Shown: positions 8,713-16,027 of the stretch, in pieces
Layout of the letters: every line of letters starts with the position of its first letter
Position numbering within the stretch: position 1 is the stretch's first letter
NCBI GenBank assembly: GCA_016432265.1
Contig: CP066681.1
Location: 1,328,342 to 1,392,341, forward strand
Reading direction: 5' to 3'
Length of the DNA: 64,000 nucleotides
Origin: Micavibrio aeruginosavorus
GTDB taxonomy: Bacteria; Pseudomonadota; Alphaproteobacteria; Micavibrionales; Micavibrionaceae
Notes under the pieces: generated by a model
The model's input: only the letters and a program-made list of their open reading frames with translations
The model's database searches: none
Told to the model about the DNA's origin: nothing
Position numbers and translations under genes: made by a program

Positions 8713-9683
8713 CTATACGCAGCGTAATTCTCGGCACGGGTTCTTGCCTGCCTGAGAGAACCATGACCAACAAGGATCTGGAAGCCATCGTCGATACCAG
8801 CGACGAGTGGATCGTGCAGCGCACCGGCATCCGCGAGCGCCGCATCGCTGCCGATGGTCAGACAACGGCGGACATGGCGATTGAATCGGCGCGCCACGCG
8901 TTGCAGGCGGCTGGTTTGCACGGGGCCGATATCGATGGTGTGATTGTGGCGACCTCGACCCCGGACACGACGTTTCCCTCGGTGGCGGTCAAGGTGCAGG
9001 CGGCCTTGAATATCTGCCAGGGGCCAGCCTTCGATGTGCATGCCGTGTGTGCCGGTTTCATCTATGCGCTGACCGTGGCTGACAGCCTGCTGCGGACGGG
9101 TGTGGCGCGGCGTCTGCTGGTGGTGGGGGCGGAGAAAATGAGTTCGATCCTCAACTGGGAGGATCGGACGACCTGTGTCCTCTTCGGCGATGGGGCAGGG
9201 GCGCTGGTGCTGGAGGCGCAGGAAGGCCGCGGCGAAATCGCGGATCGCGGCATCATCTCGACTCACCTTCATGCCGACGGCCATCTGCGCGACATACTTT
9301 ATGTCAACGGCGGGGTCAGTTCGACTCAAACTGCCGGGCATATCGTAATGGAAGGCAAGGAAGTTTTCCGCCATGCCGTGGCCCTGATGGCCGATGTGGT
9401 GACCGAGGCGATGAGCCATAACGGCATCGGCCCCGAGGAGATCGACTGGCTGGTGCCGCATCAGGCCAATATCCGGATCATCGAGGGTACGGCCAGGAAG
9501 CTCGACGTGAGGCTGGATCAGGTGATCCTGACGGTTGATCGCCACGGCAACACATCGGCGGCGTCGATCCCGCTGGCGCTGGATGAGGCCGTGCGCGACG
9601 GGCGCATCCAGCGGGGGCACCTGATGCTGCTTGAGGCTCTGGGCTCGGGCCTGACATGGGGTGCGGCTCTGATCCGGTACTAG
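8709..9683 (+). CDS. fabH: Beta-ketoacyl-ACP synthase III
   Basis: 324 aa; condenses acetyl-CoA with malonyl-ACP to start fatty-acid synthesis. The catalytic triad is visible: Cys in DVHAVCAGF, His in [11 protein letters not shown], and Asn in [11 protein letters not shown]. The N-terminal [13 protein letters not shown] and [15 protein letters not shown] are family hallmarks. It overlaps plsX by four bases. After the stop a short GC hairpin (CGCGGATTTCCGCG) without T-run is present before ihfA, which has its own candidate promoter. Confidence 0.97.
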   Translation: MTIRSVILGTGSCLPERTMTNKDLEAIVDTSDEWIVQRTGIRERRIAADGQTTADMAIESARHALQAAGLHGADIDGVIVATSTPDTTFPSVAVKVQAALNICQGPAFDVHAVCAGFIYALTVADSLLRTGVARRLLVVGAEKMSSILNWEDRTTCVLFGDGAGALVLEAQEGRGEIADRGIISTHLHADGHLRDILYVNGGVSSTQTAGHIVMEGKEVFRHAVALMADVVTEAMSHNGIGPEEIDWLVPHQANIRIIEGTARKLDVRLDQVILTVDRHGNTSAASIPLALDEAVRDGRIQRGHLMLLEALGSGLTWGAALIRY

Positions 9684-9799
9684 CAAGCATTGGGAAAAGC
9701 GCGGATTTCCGCGATTCATACAGGGATACGTAAATTTAAGAAAATCCTGTTACCCTTTGAATTGAATCACTTTTTCGGTGTTTAACCCTGACTCCGCGG

Positions 9800-9829
9800 T
9801 TGACGGCGGGGGCAGGGTCGCGCTAGTCT
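9800..9829 (+). promoter_or_regulatory. Candidate promoter for ihfA
   Basis: TTGACG (9800-9805) and TAGTCT (9824-9829) are separated by 18 bases and lie 28 bases before the ihfA start. Matches to a sigma-70-like consensus are moderate. Confidence 0.4.
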
Positions 9830-9857
9830 GAAATTATAACCAACATAGGGGATTGCG

Positions 9858-10163
9858 ATGAGTGAACGTACCATCACAAGAGCAGATCTGGCGGAAGCCG
9901 TTTATGCGCAGGTCGGGTTGTCCCGCAATGAATCGGCATCACTGGTCGAAGTTGTGCTCGATGAGGTTGCCGATACGTTGATCAAGGGCGACAACGTCAA
10001 AATCTCCTCCTTCGGCAGCTTCTCGATCCGCCAGAAGGGCGAACGTGTCGGTCGCAACCCGAAGACGGGCGTCGAGGTGCCGATCCTGCCGCGCCGTGTC
10101 CTGGTCTTCCGCGCTTCTCATGTGCTGAAAGATCTGATCAACGGCAAAATTTCAACCGAGTAA
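9858..10163 (+). CDS. ihfA: Integration host factor subunit alpha
   Basis: 101 aa, full length for the HU/IHF family. [25 protein letters not shown] is the alpha-type N-terminus; the DNA-intercalating arm reads [20 protein letters not shown] (the Pro in KTGVEVPI is the intercalating tip), and the C-terminal helix has [13 protein letters not shown] bends DNA as a heterodimer with IhfB, which is not in this window. It is followed by the MerR-type regulator, the usual order in Proteobacteria. Confidence 0.96.
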   Translation: MSERTITRADLAEAVYAQVGLSRNESASLVEVVLDEVADTLIKGDNVKISSFGSFSIRQKGERVGRNPKTGVEVPILPRRVLVFRASHVLKDLINGKISTE

Positions 10164-10221
10164 TCAGGAACCGGGCGTAAGCCATCTCAACGATAACAAG
10201 AAAAACCGGAAAGCATGAATC

Positions 10222-10782
10222 ATGAGTAACCTGCAGCAGACGAAAGCCCCTGAAGATTTCGCCGATCAGGAAACAGTAGCGCCCAAGGCCGCTGTGGCGG
10301 CGGTTGCGCGCTCGGGCAAGGAGAAAGCGCCAAGCGCGTTTCGCACCATCAGCGAAGTGGCCGACGAACTGGACGTGCCTCAACATGTTCTGCGCTTCTG
10401 GGAAACGAAATTTTCGCAGATCAAGCCGCTCAAGCGCGGTGGCGGCCGCCGTTATTACCGCCCGGAAGATGTGGCGTTGCTCAAACGCATCCACAGTCTG
10501 TTGTATACCGAAGGTTACACCATCAAGGGCGTGCAGAAACTTCTGAAAGGTCAGGGCAAGACCGGAGCCGCCGAGGTGGTGGCCACGGGCCCGCGCGTGA
10601 TGGCGGTTGAACCGGCGGCCGTTGAGCTCAGGCCGGCGGCGCCTGCCGCCGCTGCTGTTGCGGCTGCGGCGGAGCCTAAGGCATCGGCCAGACCGCCCTT
10701 AAGCGACAAGCAAAAAGCGATCCTTGAGGCCATGCTGGGCGATCTGCGTGATTTGCGCGATATGATACGAGGCGAGGAATAG
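10222..10782 (+). CDS. MerR family transcriptional regulator
   Basis: 186 aa. The winged-helix MerR domain is at about residues 35-105 ([20 protein letters not shown], then [20 protein letters not shown] and [12 protein letters not shown]). The remainder is Ala-rich (residues about 130-155) and ends in [11 protein letters not shown]. There are no metal-binding Cys residues, so it is not a metal sensor of the CueR type; this is the conserved regulator found directly after ihfA whose targets are not well known. A tRNA-Pro gene follows on the same strand. Confidence 0.9.
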   Translation: MSNLQQTKAPEDFADQETVAPKAAVAAVARSGKEKAPSAFRTISEVADELDVPQHVLRFWETKFSQIKPLKRGGGRRYYRPEDVALLKRIHSLLYTEGYTIKGVQKLLKGQGKTGAAEVVATGPRVMAVEPAAVELRPAAPAAAAVAAAAEPKASARPPLSDKQKAILEAMLGDLRDLRDMIRGEE

Positions 10783-10854
10783 GCGGATTCAACACATAGG
10801 AATTGCATCCGCGCCCGAAATCATATAGGTATCGGGAACCGGAATTTTTGATGT

Positions 10855-10931
10855 CGGAGTGTGGCGCAGCCCGGTAGCGCACTTGCATGGGGTGCAAGGG
10901 GTCGCAAGTTCGAATCTTGTCACTCCGACCA
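10855..10931 (+). tRNA. tRNA-Pro (anticodon GGG), CCA encoded
   Basis: The acceptor stem CGGAGTG/CACTCCG, discriminator A and encoded CCA (10929-10931) are present. The anticodon arm is CTTGC-ATGGGGT-GCAAG, giving anticodon GGG at loop positions 3-5, which reads proline CCC/CCT codons. The T arm has GTTCGAATC. 77 bases in total. It lies immediately upstream of a possible integrase relic and metal-efflux genes, so it may mark an old integration site. Confidence 0.95.
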
Positions 10932-11033
10932 TTTTTTCCTGAGTTCTCTCAAGGACTTAGGCTGATGTTTAAATCACGAAAAATCACTTTGAAAGCGGCC
11001 TGATGCAATATTGATGCAATCGGGTGATTTATC

Positions 11034-11072
11034 ATGGCTACATTCATACGGCGCAAGGCTCCAGGAAGTTAA
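11034..11072 (+). pseudogene. Possible remnant of a tyrosine integrase N-terminus
   Basis: A 12-codon open stretch (MATFIRRKAPGS, then stop) is preceded by two TGATGCAAT copies (11001-11020 region). Tyrosine integrases next to tRNA genes often start with MAT-[FI]-x-[KR]-[RK]. The piece is far too short to be sure, and no downstream core or catalytic RHRY residues are found in any frame before the next gene. Confidence 0.25.
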
Positions 11073-11106
11073 GATTTTTTTACGCGGGTATGGTATTATT
11101 CCATTT

Positions 11107-11514
11107 ATGAGAAAGTTGCTCGCTCATTTTCTGATACTGGTTATGCTCATGCCGGGTTTGGCGTGCGGCCCGTTTATGGGCACGGTAGATGCCAAAACCA
11201 AGGCGGAGCATGCCGCTATGCCGGAGATGGAAGGCTGCGACGGTATGGAGGCCGACAACCGGAAGAAAGACGCGCTTGATGAGCATGTGTTTTTCAAGGA
11301 TTGCTCCAAGACCGATTTGTTCAGTGCAGACCAACCCAGCTTTGAAAAGCAGGATATAGGCGGCAAGATTCCCTTTACGATGCGGGCGGCGGCACAGGAT
11401 TACAGCCCTGCGCTTGCCGTGCAGGATATCATACGCGGCCCACCGCCTGAGCGATCCGGCCTTGCCCGAACTCACCCCCCCGTTCTTCTGATAACGCAGC
11501 GTCTTCGCGTATAG
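11107..11514 (+). CDS. Secreted hypothetical protein heading the CusBA efflux operon, 135 aa
   Basis: The ATG at 11107 begins a signal peptide (MRKLLAHFLILVMLMPGLAC, cleavage near Ala/Cys 19-20). The mature protein is acidic in the middle (EMEGCDGMEADNRKKDALDEH, a Met/His/Cys-containing stretch that could bind a soft metal) and ends in SGLARTHPPVLLITQRLRV. Similar short exported proteins precede copper/silver efflux genes in other Proteobacteria, but I cannot name a family. It is 57 bases upstream of the periplasmic adaptor gene. Confidence 0.65.
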   Translation: MRKLLAHFLILVMLMPGLACGPFMGTVDAKTKAEHAAMPEMEGCDGMEADNRKKDALDEHVFFKDCSKTDLFSADQPSFEKQDIGGKIPFTMRAAAQDYSPALAVQDIIRGPPPERSGLARTHPPVLLITQRLRV

Positions 11515-11571
11515 AGAGCCTTCTTCCGTTTTTGGGATGTTTCCAAACCGAAGAGAAGAAGGAATTTTGCT

Positions 11572-12753
11572 ATGCGCGTTTTTATATTTTTTTTATGGCT
11601 GCTGGCCTTTGCCGTGCCTGCGATGGCGGAGGAGAAGGGCGAGCCTAAAATCCTGTACTGGTACGATCCCATGGTGCCGGGCCAGAAGTTTGATAAGCCC
11701 GGGAAATCGCCCTACATGGACATGGATCTGGTGCCTTTCTATGAAGTTCAGGCTGACGGGCATGATGCGCATGAAAATTCCATTCAGATCGATTCGTCAT
11801 ACAGGCAGACGTTCGGCGTTAAAACGGCCACCGTACGAATGGAGGAGTTCGGCAGATCCATCCGCGCTTTCGGCACCGTTACGCCGGAGACGCGACGGGA
11901 GCATATTGTGGCTGTCCGCACGGGCGGCTGGATTAGTGATCTGAAAACAAATGCGGTTGGGGATATGGTCAAGAAAGGCGATCTCCTGTTCACCTTCTAC
12001 AGCCCCGATCTTCTTTCCGCGCAGTCCGATTATCTGGTAGGGCAAAAGGGGGGAAGGATCGCAGGGGCATCCCGGCAGCGTCTGCGCCTTTACGGCATGG
12101 ATGAAAAATCGATTGCCGAACTGGAGGCAAAAGGCGTTTTTCTGGAGCAGACGCCGTTCTACGCCCCGGCAGACGGAACAGTGACAACGCTGAATGTTCG
12201 CAAGGGTTCTTACGTTGACCCCGAACAGCTAAACACTGTTCTGGCGTTGCAGGACTTTTCCCAGGTCTGGATTGAAGCGTACGTGCCGGTTAAGGATGTC
12301 CAGTTTCTTTCGGCTGGAACTCCCGCCTCGATCACGGTTGATGAAACGGGACAAGCGATCAAGGCCGTCACCGAGTACGTTTATCCCATGACCGATGCGG
12401 AAAGCCGTAAGGCCATGGTGCGGCTTGTTGTGGAAAATCCGGAGGGTCTCCTGAAGACCGGCAGTCTTGTAAACGTCCTGTTTGACGCCGGAAGCCGGCC
12501 GCGCCTTGCGGTTCCGGCTGAATCCATACTCTACGGCAAGGGCGGCGGGTATGTGATCGAGGATCTTGGCGATGGCTATTTTCGTCCTGTTGCGGTGCAG
12601 ACGGGCATAACCGCGCAAGGGATGACGGAGATCGTGTCAGGGTTGAAGGACGGGCAATCCATCGTTACATCGGGCCAGTTCATGATCGATGCCGAAAGCA
12701 ACCTGCGTGGCGTCATGGCTGGCATGGACAAGGGGGATAATCATGCTCACTGA
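11572..12753 (+). CDS. cusB: Heavy-metal efflux RND periplasmic adaptor (CusB-like)
   Basis: 393 aa membrane-fusion protein that would link an inner-membrane RND pump to an outer-membrane channel and deliver metal from the periplasm. After the signal peptide (residues 1-20) there is an HMBD-like segment (YWYDPMVPGQKF, then SPYMDMDLVPFYE) characteristic of CusB/CzcB-type adaptors, with Met residues as candidate Cu(I)/Ag(I) ligands. Then come the beta-barrel/lipoyl halves (AVRTGGWISDL, PFYAPADGTVTTLNVRKG) and the hairpin region. The last 11 bases overlap the permease gene. Substrate specificity is inferred from the Met-rich motif and CusA-like partner. Confidence 0.9.
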   Translation: MRVFIFFLWLLAFAVPAMAEEKGEPKILYWYDPMVPGQKFDKPGKSPYMDMDLVPFYEVQADGHDAHENSIQIDSSYRQTFGVKTATVRMEEFGRSIRAFGTVTPETRREHIVAVRTGGWISDLKTNAVGDMVKKGDLLFTFYSPDLLSAQSDYLVGQKGGRIAGASRQRLRLYGMDEKSIAELEAKGVFLEQTPFYAPADGTVTTLNVRKGSYVDPEQLNTVLALQDFSQVWIEAYVPVKDVQFLSAGTPASITVDETGQAIKAVTEYVYPMTDAESRKAMVRLVVENPEGLLKTGSLVNVLFDAGSRPRLAVPAESILYGKGGGYVIEDLGDGYFRPVAVQTGITAQGMTEIVSGLKDGQSIVTSGQFMIDAESNLRGVMAGMDKGDNHAH

Positions 12754-15700
12754 TACCCCTGATAACCCCTCGGGATCGTTTGCCGCCCGGATGATCGACT
12801 GGTCGGCGGCGAACGCTTTCTTTGTAGTTCTTGGCGCCCTGGCATTACTGGCGGCAGGCATCGTCGCTTTGAAGAACACGCCTTTGGACGCCATCCCGGA
12901 TCTGTCCGATACGCAGGTTATCGTTCGCACCGACTGGTCGGGGCAAGCCCCGCAGGTGATCGAGGATCAAATCACTTTCCCGCTCTCCACCCGCATGCTC
13001 AGTTTGCCCCGCACCAAGGCGGTGCGGGCGTTTTCCATGTTCGGCGACAGTTTCATTTACATCGTATTTGAAGACGGCGTAGATATGTACTGGGCCCGCA
13101 GCCGCGTTCTGGAAGCCTTGTCGCAAGTCGCCGGGCAGTTGCCGGAAGGCGTGCGTCCGCAATTGGGGCCGGATGCCACCGGCGTGGGCTGGGTGTTTCA
13201 ATACGCCCTGATCGATCGCAGCGGAAAGCACGGTTTGCAGGAGTTGCGGAGTCTTCAGGACTGGTTTGTGCGGTATGAACTGGCGACGGTGGAAGGTGTC
13301 GCTGAGATCGCTGGCATCGGCGGATTCGTCAAGGAATATCAGGTTCTGGTGAAACCGTATGAGCTGGAGGCCTATGGCATCCCGCTCTCCCGTGTCATTG
13401 AGGCCGTGCGCGCCGCCAATCAGGAAACGGGGGGGCGCACACTTGAAATGGCGGAAACGGAATATATGATCCGGTCTTTCGGTTACTCAAAAAGTGCGGC
13501 GGATATTGAAAAAACCGTTCTGAAAACGGGCGCAAAAGGGATTCCCGTCACCATAGGCGATGTTGCGCGGGTCGTCGAAGGCCCGGCTATAAGGCGCGGT
13601 CTGACCGAGTTGAACGGCGAGGGAGAGGCTGTGGGCGGCATTGTAATCGCGCGTCCCGGCGCGAACGCCAACGCGGTGATCCAGGGCGTCAAGGAGCGGC
13701 TTTCCTCCATCAAGCAGGGTTTGCCGCCCGGCGTGGAACTGGTCACGGTTTACGACCGCAGCAAACTGATCGAAGGGTCTGTAGGCTACCTGAAAGACAA
13801 ATTGCTGGAAGAAAGCCTTATGGTGGCTCTGGTGACCTTTGTTTTCCTGTTGCACATCCGTAGCGCCGCCGTTGCGATCATTACTTTGCCGCTCGGCATT
13901 CTCGCGGCGTTCATCGTCATGAACGCGCAGGGAATCACGGCCAATATCATGTCGCTCGGCGGCATTGCGATCGCCATAGGCGCCATGGTTGACGCTTCCA
14001 TCGTTATGGTCGAAAACGCCCATAGAAAACTCTCAGGCCTCGCGCCGGAGGCCACGAAGGACGAACGGCAGAAAGCTTTGCTGGCGGCCGCCAGAGAAGT
14101 CGGCCCCGGCCTGTTCTTTTCCTTGCTGATCATAACGGTTTCGTTTTTGCCGGTCTTTGCCTTGACGGGGCAATCGCACCGGCTGTTTGCGCCGCTGGCT
14201 TATACCAAAACCTATGCCATGGCGGCGGCGGCGTTGCTGTCCGTGACGCTGGTGCCGGTGCTCATGCTGTGGTTTGTGCGGGGAAAAATAAAGCGGGAAG
14301 ATGAAAACTTCATCAACCGCTTCTTTATCGGCTTGTATAAGCCTGTCTTGAATGCGGCATTGAAATTCCCCAGAGCAACCGTTTTTATGGCGCTGGCGGC
14401 TTTGGCCAGCACGGCGCTGCCGGTCAGCCGGCTGGGTGCGGAATTCATGCCGCCCCTTTATGAAGGCAGCCTGCTTTACATGCCGATGACCGTGCCGGGC
14501 GCTTCGCCTGCCATCATGCGCGAAATCCTGCAAGTCACGAACCGCCAGCTTATGATGGTGCCGGAGGTAGCGCTGGCCTTCGGCAAAGCCGGGCGCTCCA
14601 GCTCCGCGACCGATCCCGCGCCGCTGAACATGATCGAAACGTGGGTCGAACTCAAGCCCCGCGATCAGTGGCGGCGCGATATGACGGCAGAAAAGCTGAT
14701 TGCGGAAATGAATGAGATCGTCAATCTGCCGGGTTTGCGGAACATCTGGGGTTATCCCGTTAAAATCCGTATCGACATGCTCACGACCGGGATCAGGACG
14801 CCCGTTGGAATCAAAATCGCCGGCGCCGATCTGAATGTCATAGACAAGCTTGCGAAGGACGTTGAGATGCTGGCACGGGATGTGCCGGGAACGCGCAGCG
14901 CCGTGGCTGACCGGGTGCAGGGCGGCAAGTATATCGAGATCATTCCTGACCGCGACCGGATCGCCCGTTATGGCATCGATATTGCGACCGTGCAGACGGT
15001 CATTCAAACGGCGCTCGGCGGGATGCAGTTGAGCGAGGCAGTGGAAGGCCGGGAACGCTATCCTATCATGCTGCGCTATGACAGGCCGTACCGCGAAAAC
15101 CTGAACGATCTTGATGATGTTCTGGTGCCCGCGCCCTCAGGCGCGTCAGTGCCGCTTGCCAACCTTGCCGCTATTCGCGTGGCGGAAGGCCCGGCCATGA
15201 TTACGTCCGAAGACGCGCGGCTCCAGGGGTGGGTGTTCGTGGACATTCAGGACAGGGATATAGGCTCGTACATTTCCGATTTGCGGGCGAAACTGGAAAC
15301 TATGGATCTGCCCGCCGGCTATAGCTTGAAGCTGTCCGGCCAGTTTGAACAGATGCAAGAAGCCAAGGCGCGGCTTTCAATGGCCATCCCCGCCACATTG
15401 CTGATTATCCTGACTCTGCTATATCTGCATTTCGGGCGTTGGGACAGAACATTCCTGATCATGCTGGCTGTGCCGTTCGGCGTAATGGGAGGGGTCTGGT
15501 GGGTCTGGCTGGCGGGCTATCACATGTCGGTGGCGGTTGCCGTGGGCTTTATCGCCCTGGCGGGAATCGCCGTTGAAACGGCGATTGTCATGCTGATTTA
15601 CATCGATCAGCAAATGCGCGACCACCCCCCGGCCGATTATGCCGCGTTTCTTGAGAATATCAGGCATGGCGCGGTGCAGAGAGTGCGGCCTAAGTTAATG

Positions 15701-15907
15701 ACCGTTTTCGTGATTATCCTGGGCCTTGTTCCTGTGTTCCTCACGGAGGGGCCCGGATCGGATGTCATGCGCCGCATCGCCCTGCCGATGGTGGGGGGGA
15801 TGGCGTCGACAACGGTGCTTACATTGATCCTCATCCCCGTCGTTTATGACCTGTATATGAGAAATAAGAGCCTTATGGATAAAGCTAAACCCGAAAAACA
15901 GGGATAA
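12743..15907 (+). CDS. cusA: Heavy-metal efflux RND permease (CusA/CzcA family)
   Basis: 1054 aa, normal for HME-RND pumps. The ATG at 12743 has AGGGGG 12-7 bases upstream and overlaps the adaptor stop; a start 54 bases earlier lies inside the adaptor gene. Residues 20-45 form the first membrane helix; TPLDAIPDLSDTQVIVRTDW is the porter-domain signature; GGIAIAIGAMVDASIVMVENAHRKL is the helix-4 proton-relay region with the Asp/Glu pair; the second half repeats the fold. It is a proton-driven antiporter; monovalent Cu/Ag is most likely given the adaptor. No outer-membrane factor gene follows, so a TolC-like channel must be encoded elsewhere. Confidence 0.93.
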   Translation: MLTDTPDNPSGSFAARMIDWSAANAFFVVLGALALLAAGIVALKNTPLDAIPDLSDTQVIVRTDWSGQAPQVIEDQITFPLSTRMLSLPRTKAVRAFSMFGDSFIYIVFEDGVDMYWARSRVLEALSQVAGQLPEGVRPQLGPDATGVGWVFQYALIDRSGKHGLQELRSLQDWFVRYELATVEGVAEIAGIGGFVKEYQVLVKPYELEAYGIPLSRVIEAVRAANQETGGRTLEMAETEYMIRSFGYSKSAADIEKTVLKTGAKGIPVTIGDVARVVEGPAIRRGLTELNGEGEAVGGIVIARPGANANAVIQGVKERLSSIKQGLPPGVELVTVYDRSKLIEGSVGYLKDKLLEESLMVALVTFVFLLHIRSAAVAIITLPLGILAAFIVMNAQGITANIMSLGGIAIAIGAMVDASIVMVENAHRKLSGLAPEATKDERQKALLAAAREVGPGLFFSLLIITVSFLPVFALTGQSHRLFAPLAYTKTYAMAAAALLSVTLVPVLMLWFVRGKIKREDENFINRFFIGLYKPVLNAALKFPRATVFMALAALASTALPVSRLGAEFMPPLYEGSLLYMPMTVPGASPAIMREILQVTNRQLMMVPEVALAFGKAGRSSSATDPAPLNMIETWVELKPRDQWRRDMTAEKLIAEMNEIVNLPGLRNIWGYPVKIRIDMLTTGIRTPVGIKIAGADLNVIDKLAKDVEMLARDVPGTRSAVADRVQGGKYIEIIPDRDRIARYGIDIATVQTVIQTALGGMQLSEAVEGRERYPIMLRYDRPYRENLNDLDDVLVPAPSGASVPLANLAAIRVAEGPAMITSEDARLQGWVFVDIQDRDIGSYISDLRAKLETMDLPAGYSLKLSGQFEQMQEAKARLSMAIPATLLIILTLLYLHFGRWDRTFLIMLAVPFGVMGGVWWVWLAGYHMSVAVAVGFIALAGIAVETAIVMLIYIDQQMRDHPPADYAAFLENIRHGAVQRVRPKLMTVFVIILGLVPVFLTEGPGSDVMRRIALPMVGGMASTTVLTLILIPVVYDLYMRNKSLMDKAKPEKQG

Positions 15908-15952
15908 GGTCCCGTCTCCTGACCCTAAGGCCCGGGAAATCAAAGCTTTTAA

Positions 15953-15980
15953 TTGATTCCTAAGGTTGCCCTGCTAGTCT
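15953..15980 (+). promoter_or_regulatory. Candidate promoter of the RCC1-repeat gene
   Basis: TTGATT (15953-15958) and TAGTCT (15975-15980) are separated by 16 bases, 47 bases before the start codon. The same TAGTCT -10 variant appears before ihfA. Confidence 0.35.
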
Positions 15981-16027
15981 GGTAGAGGGGCCATGAAGGC
16001 CCTGCCAGACAGGGGCGCGGCTTCAAA

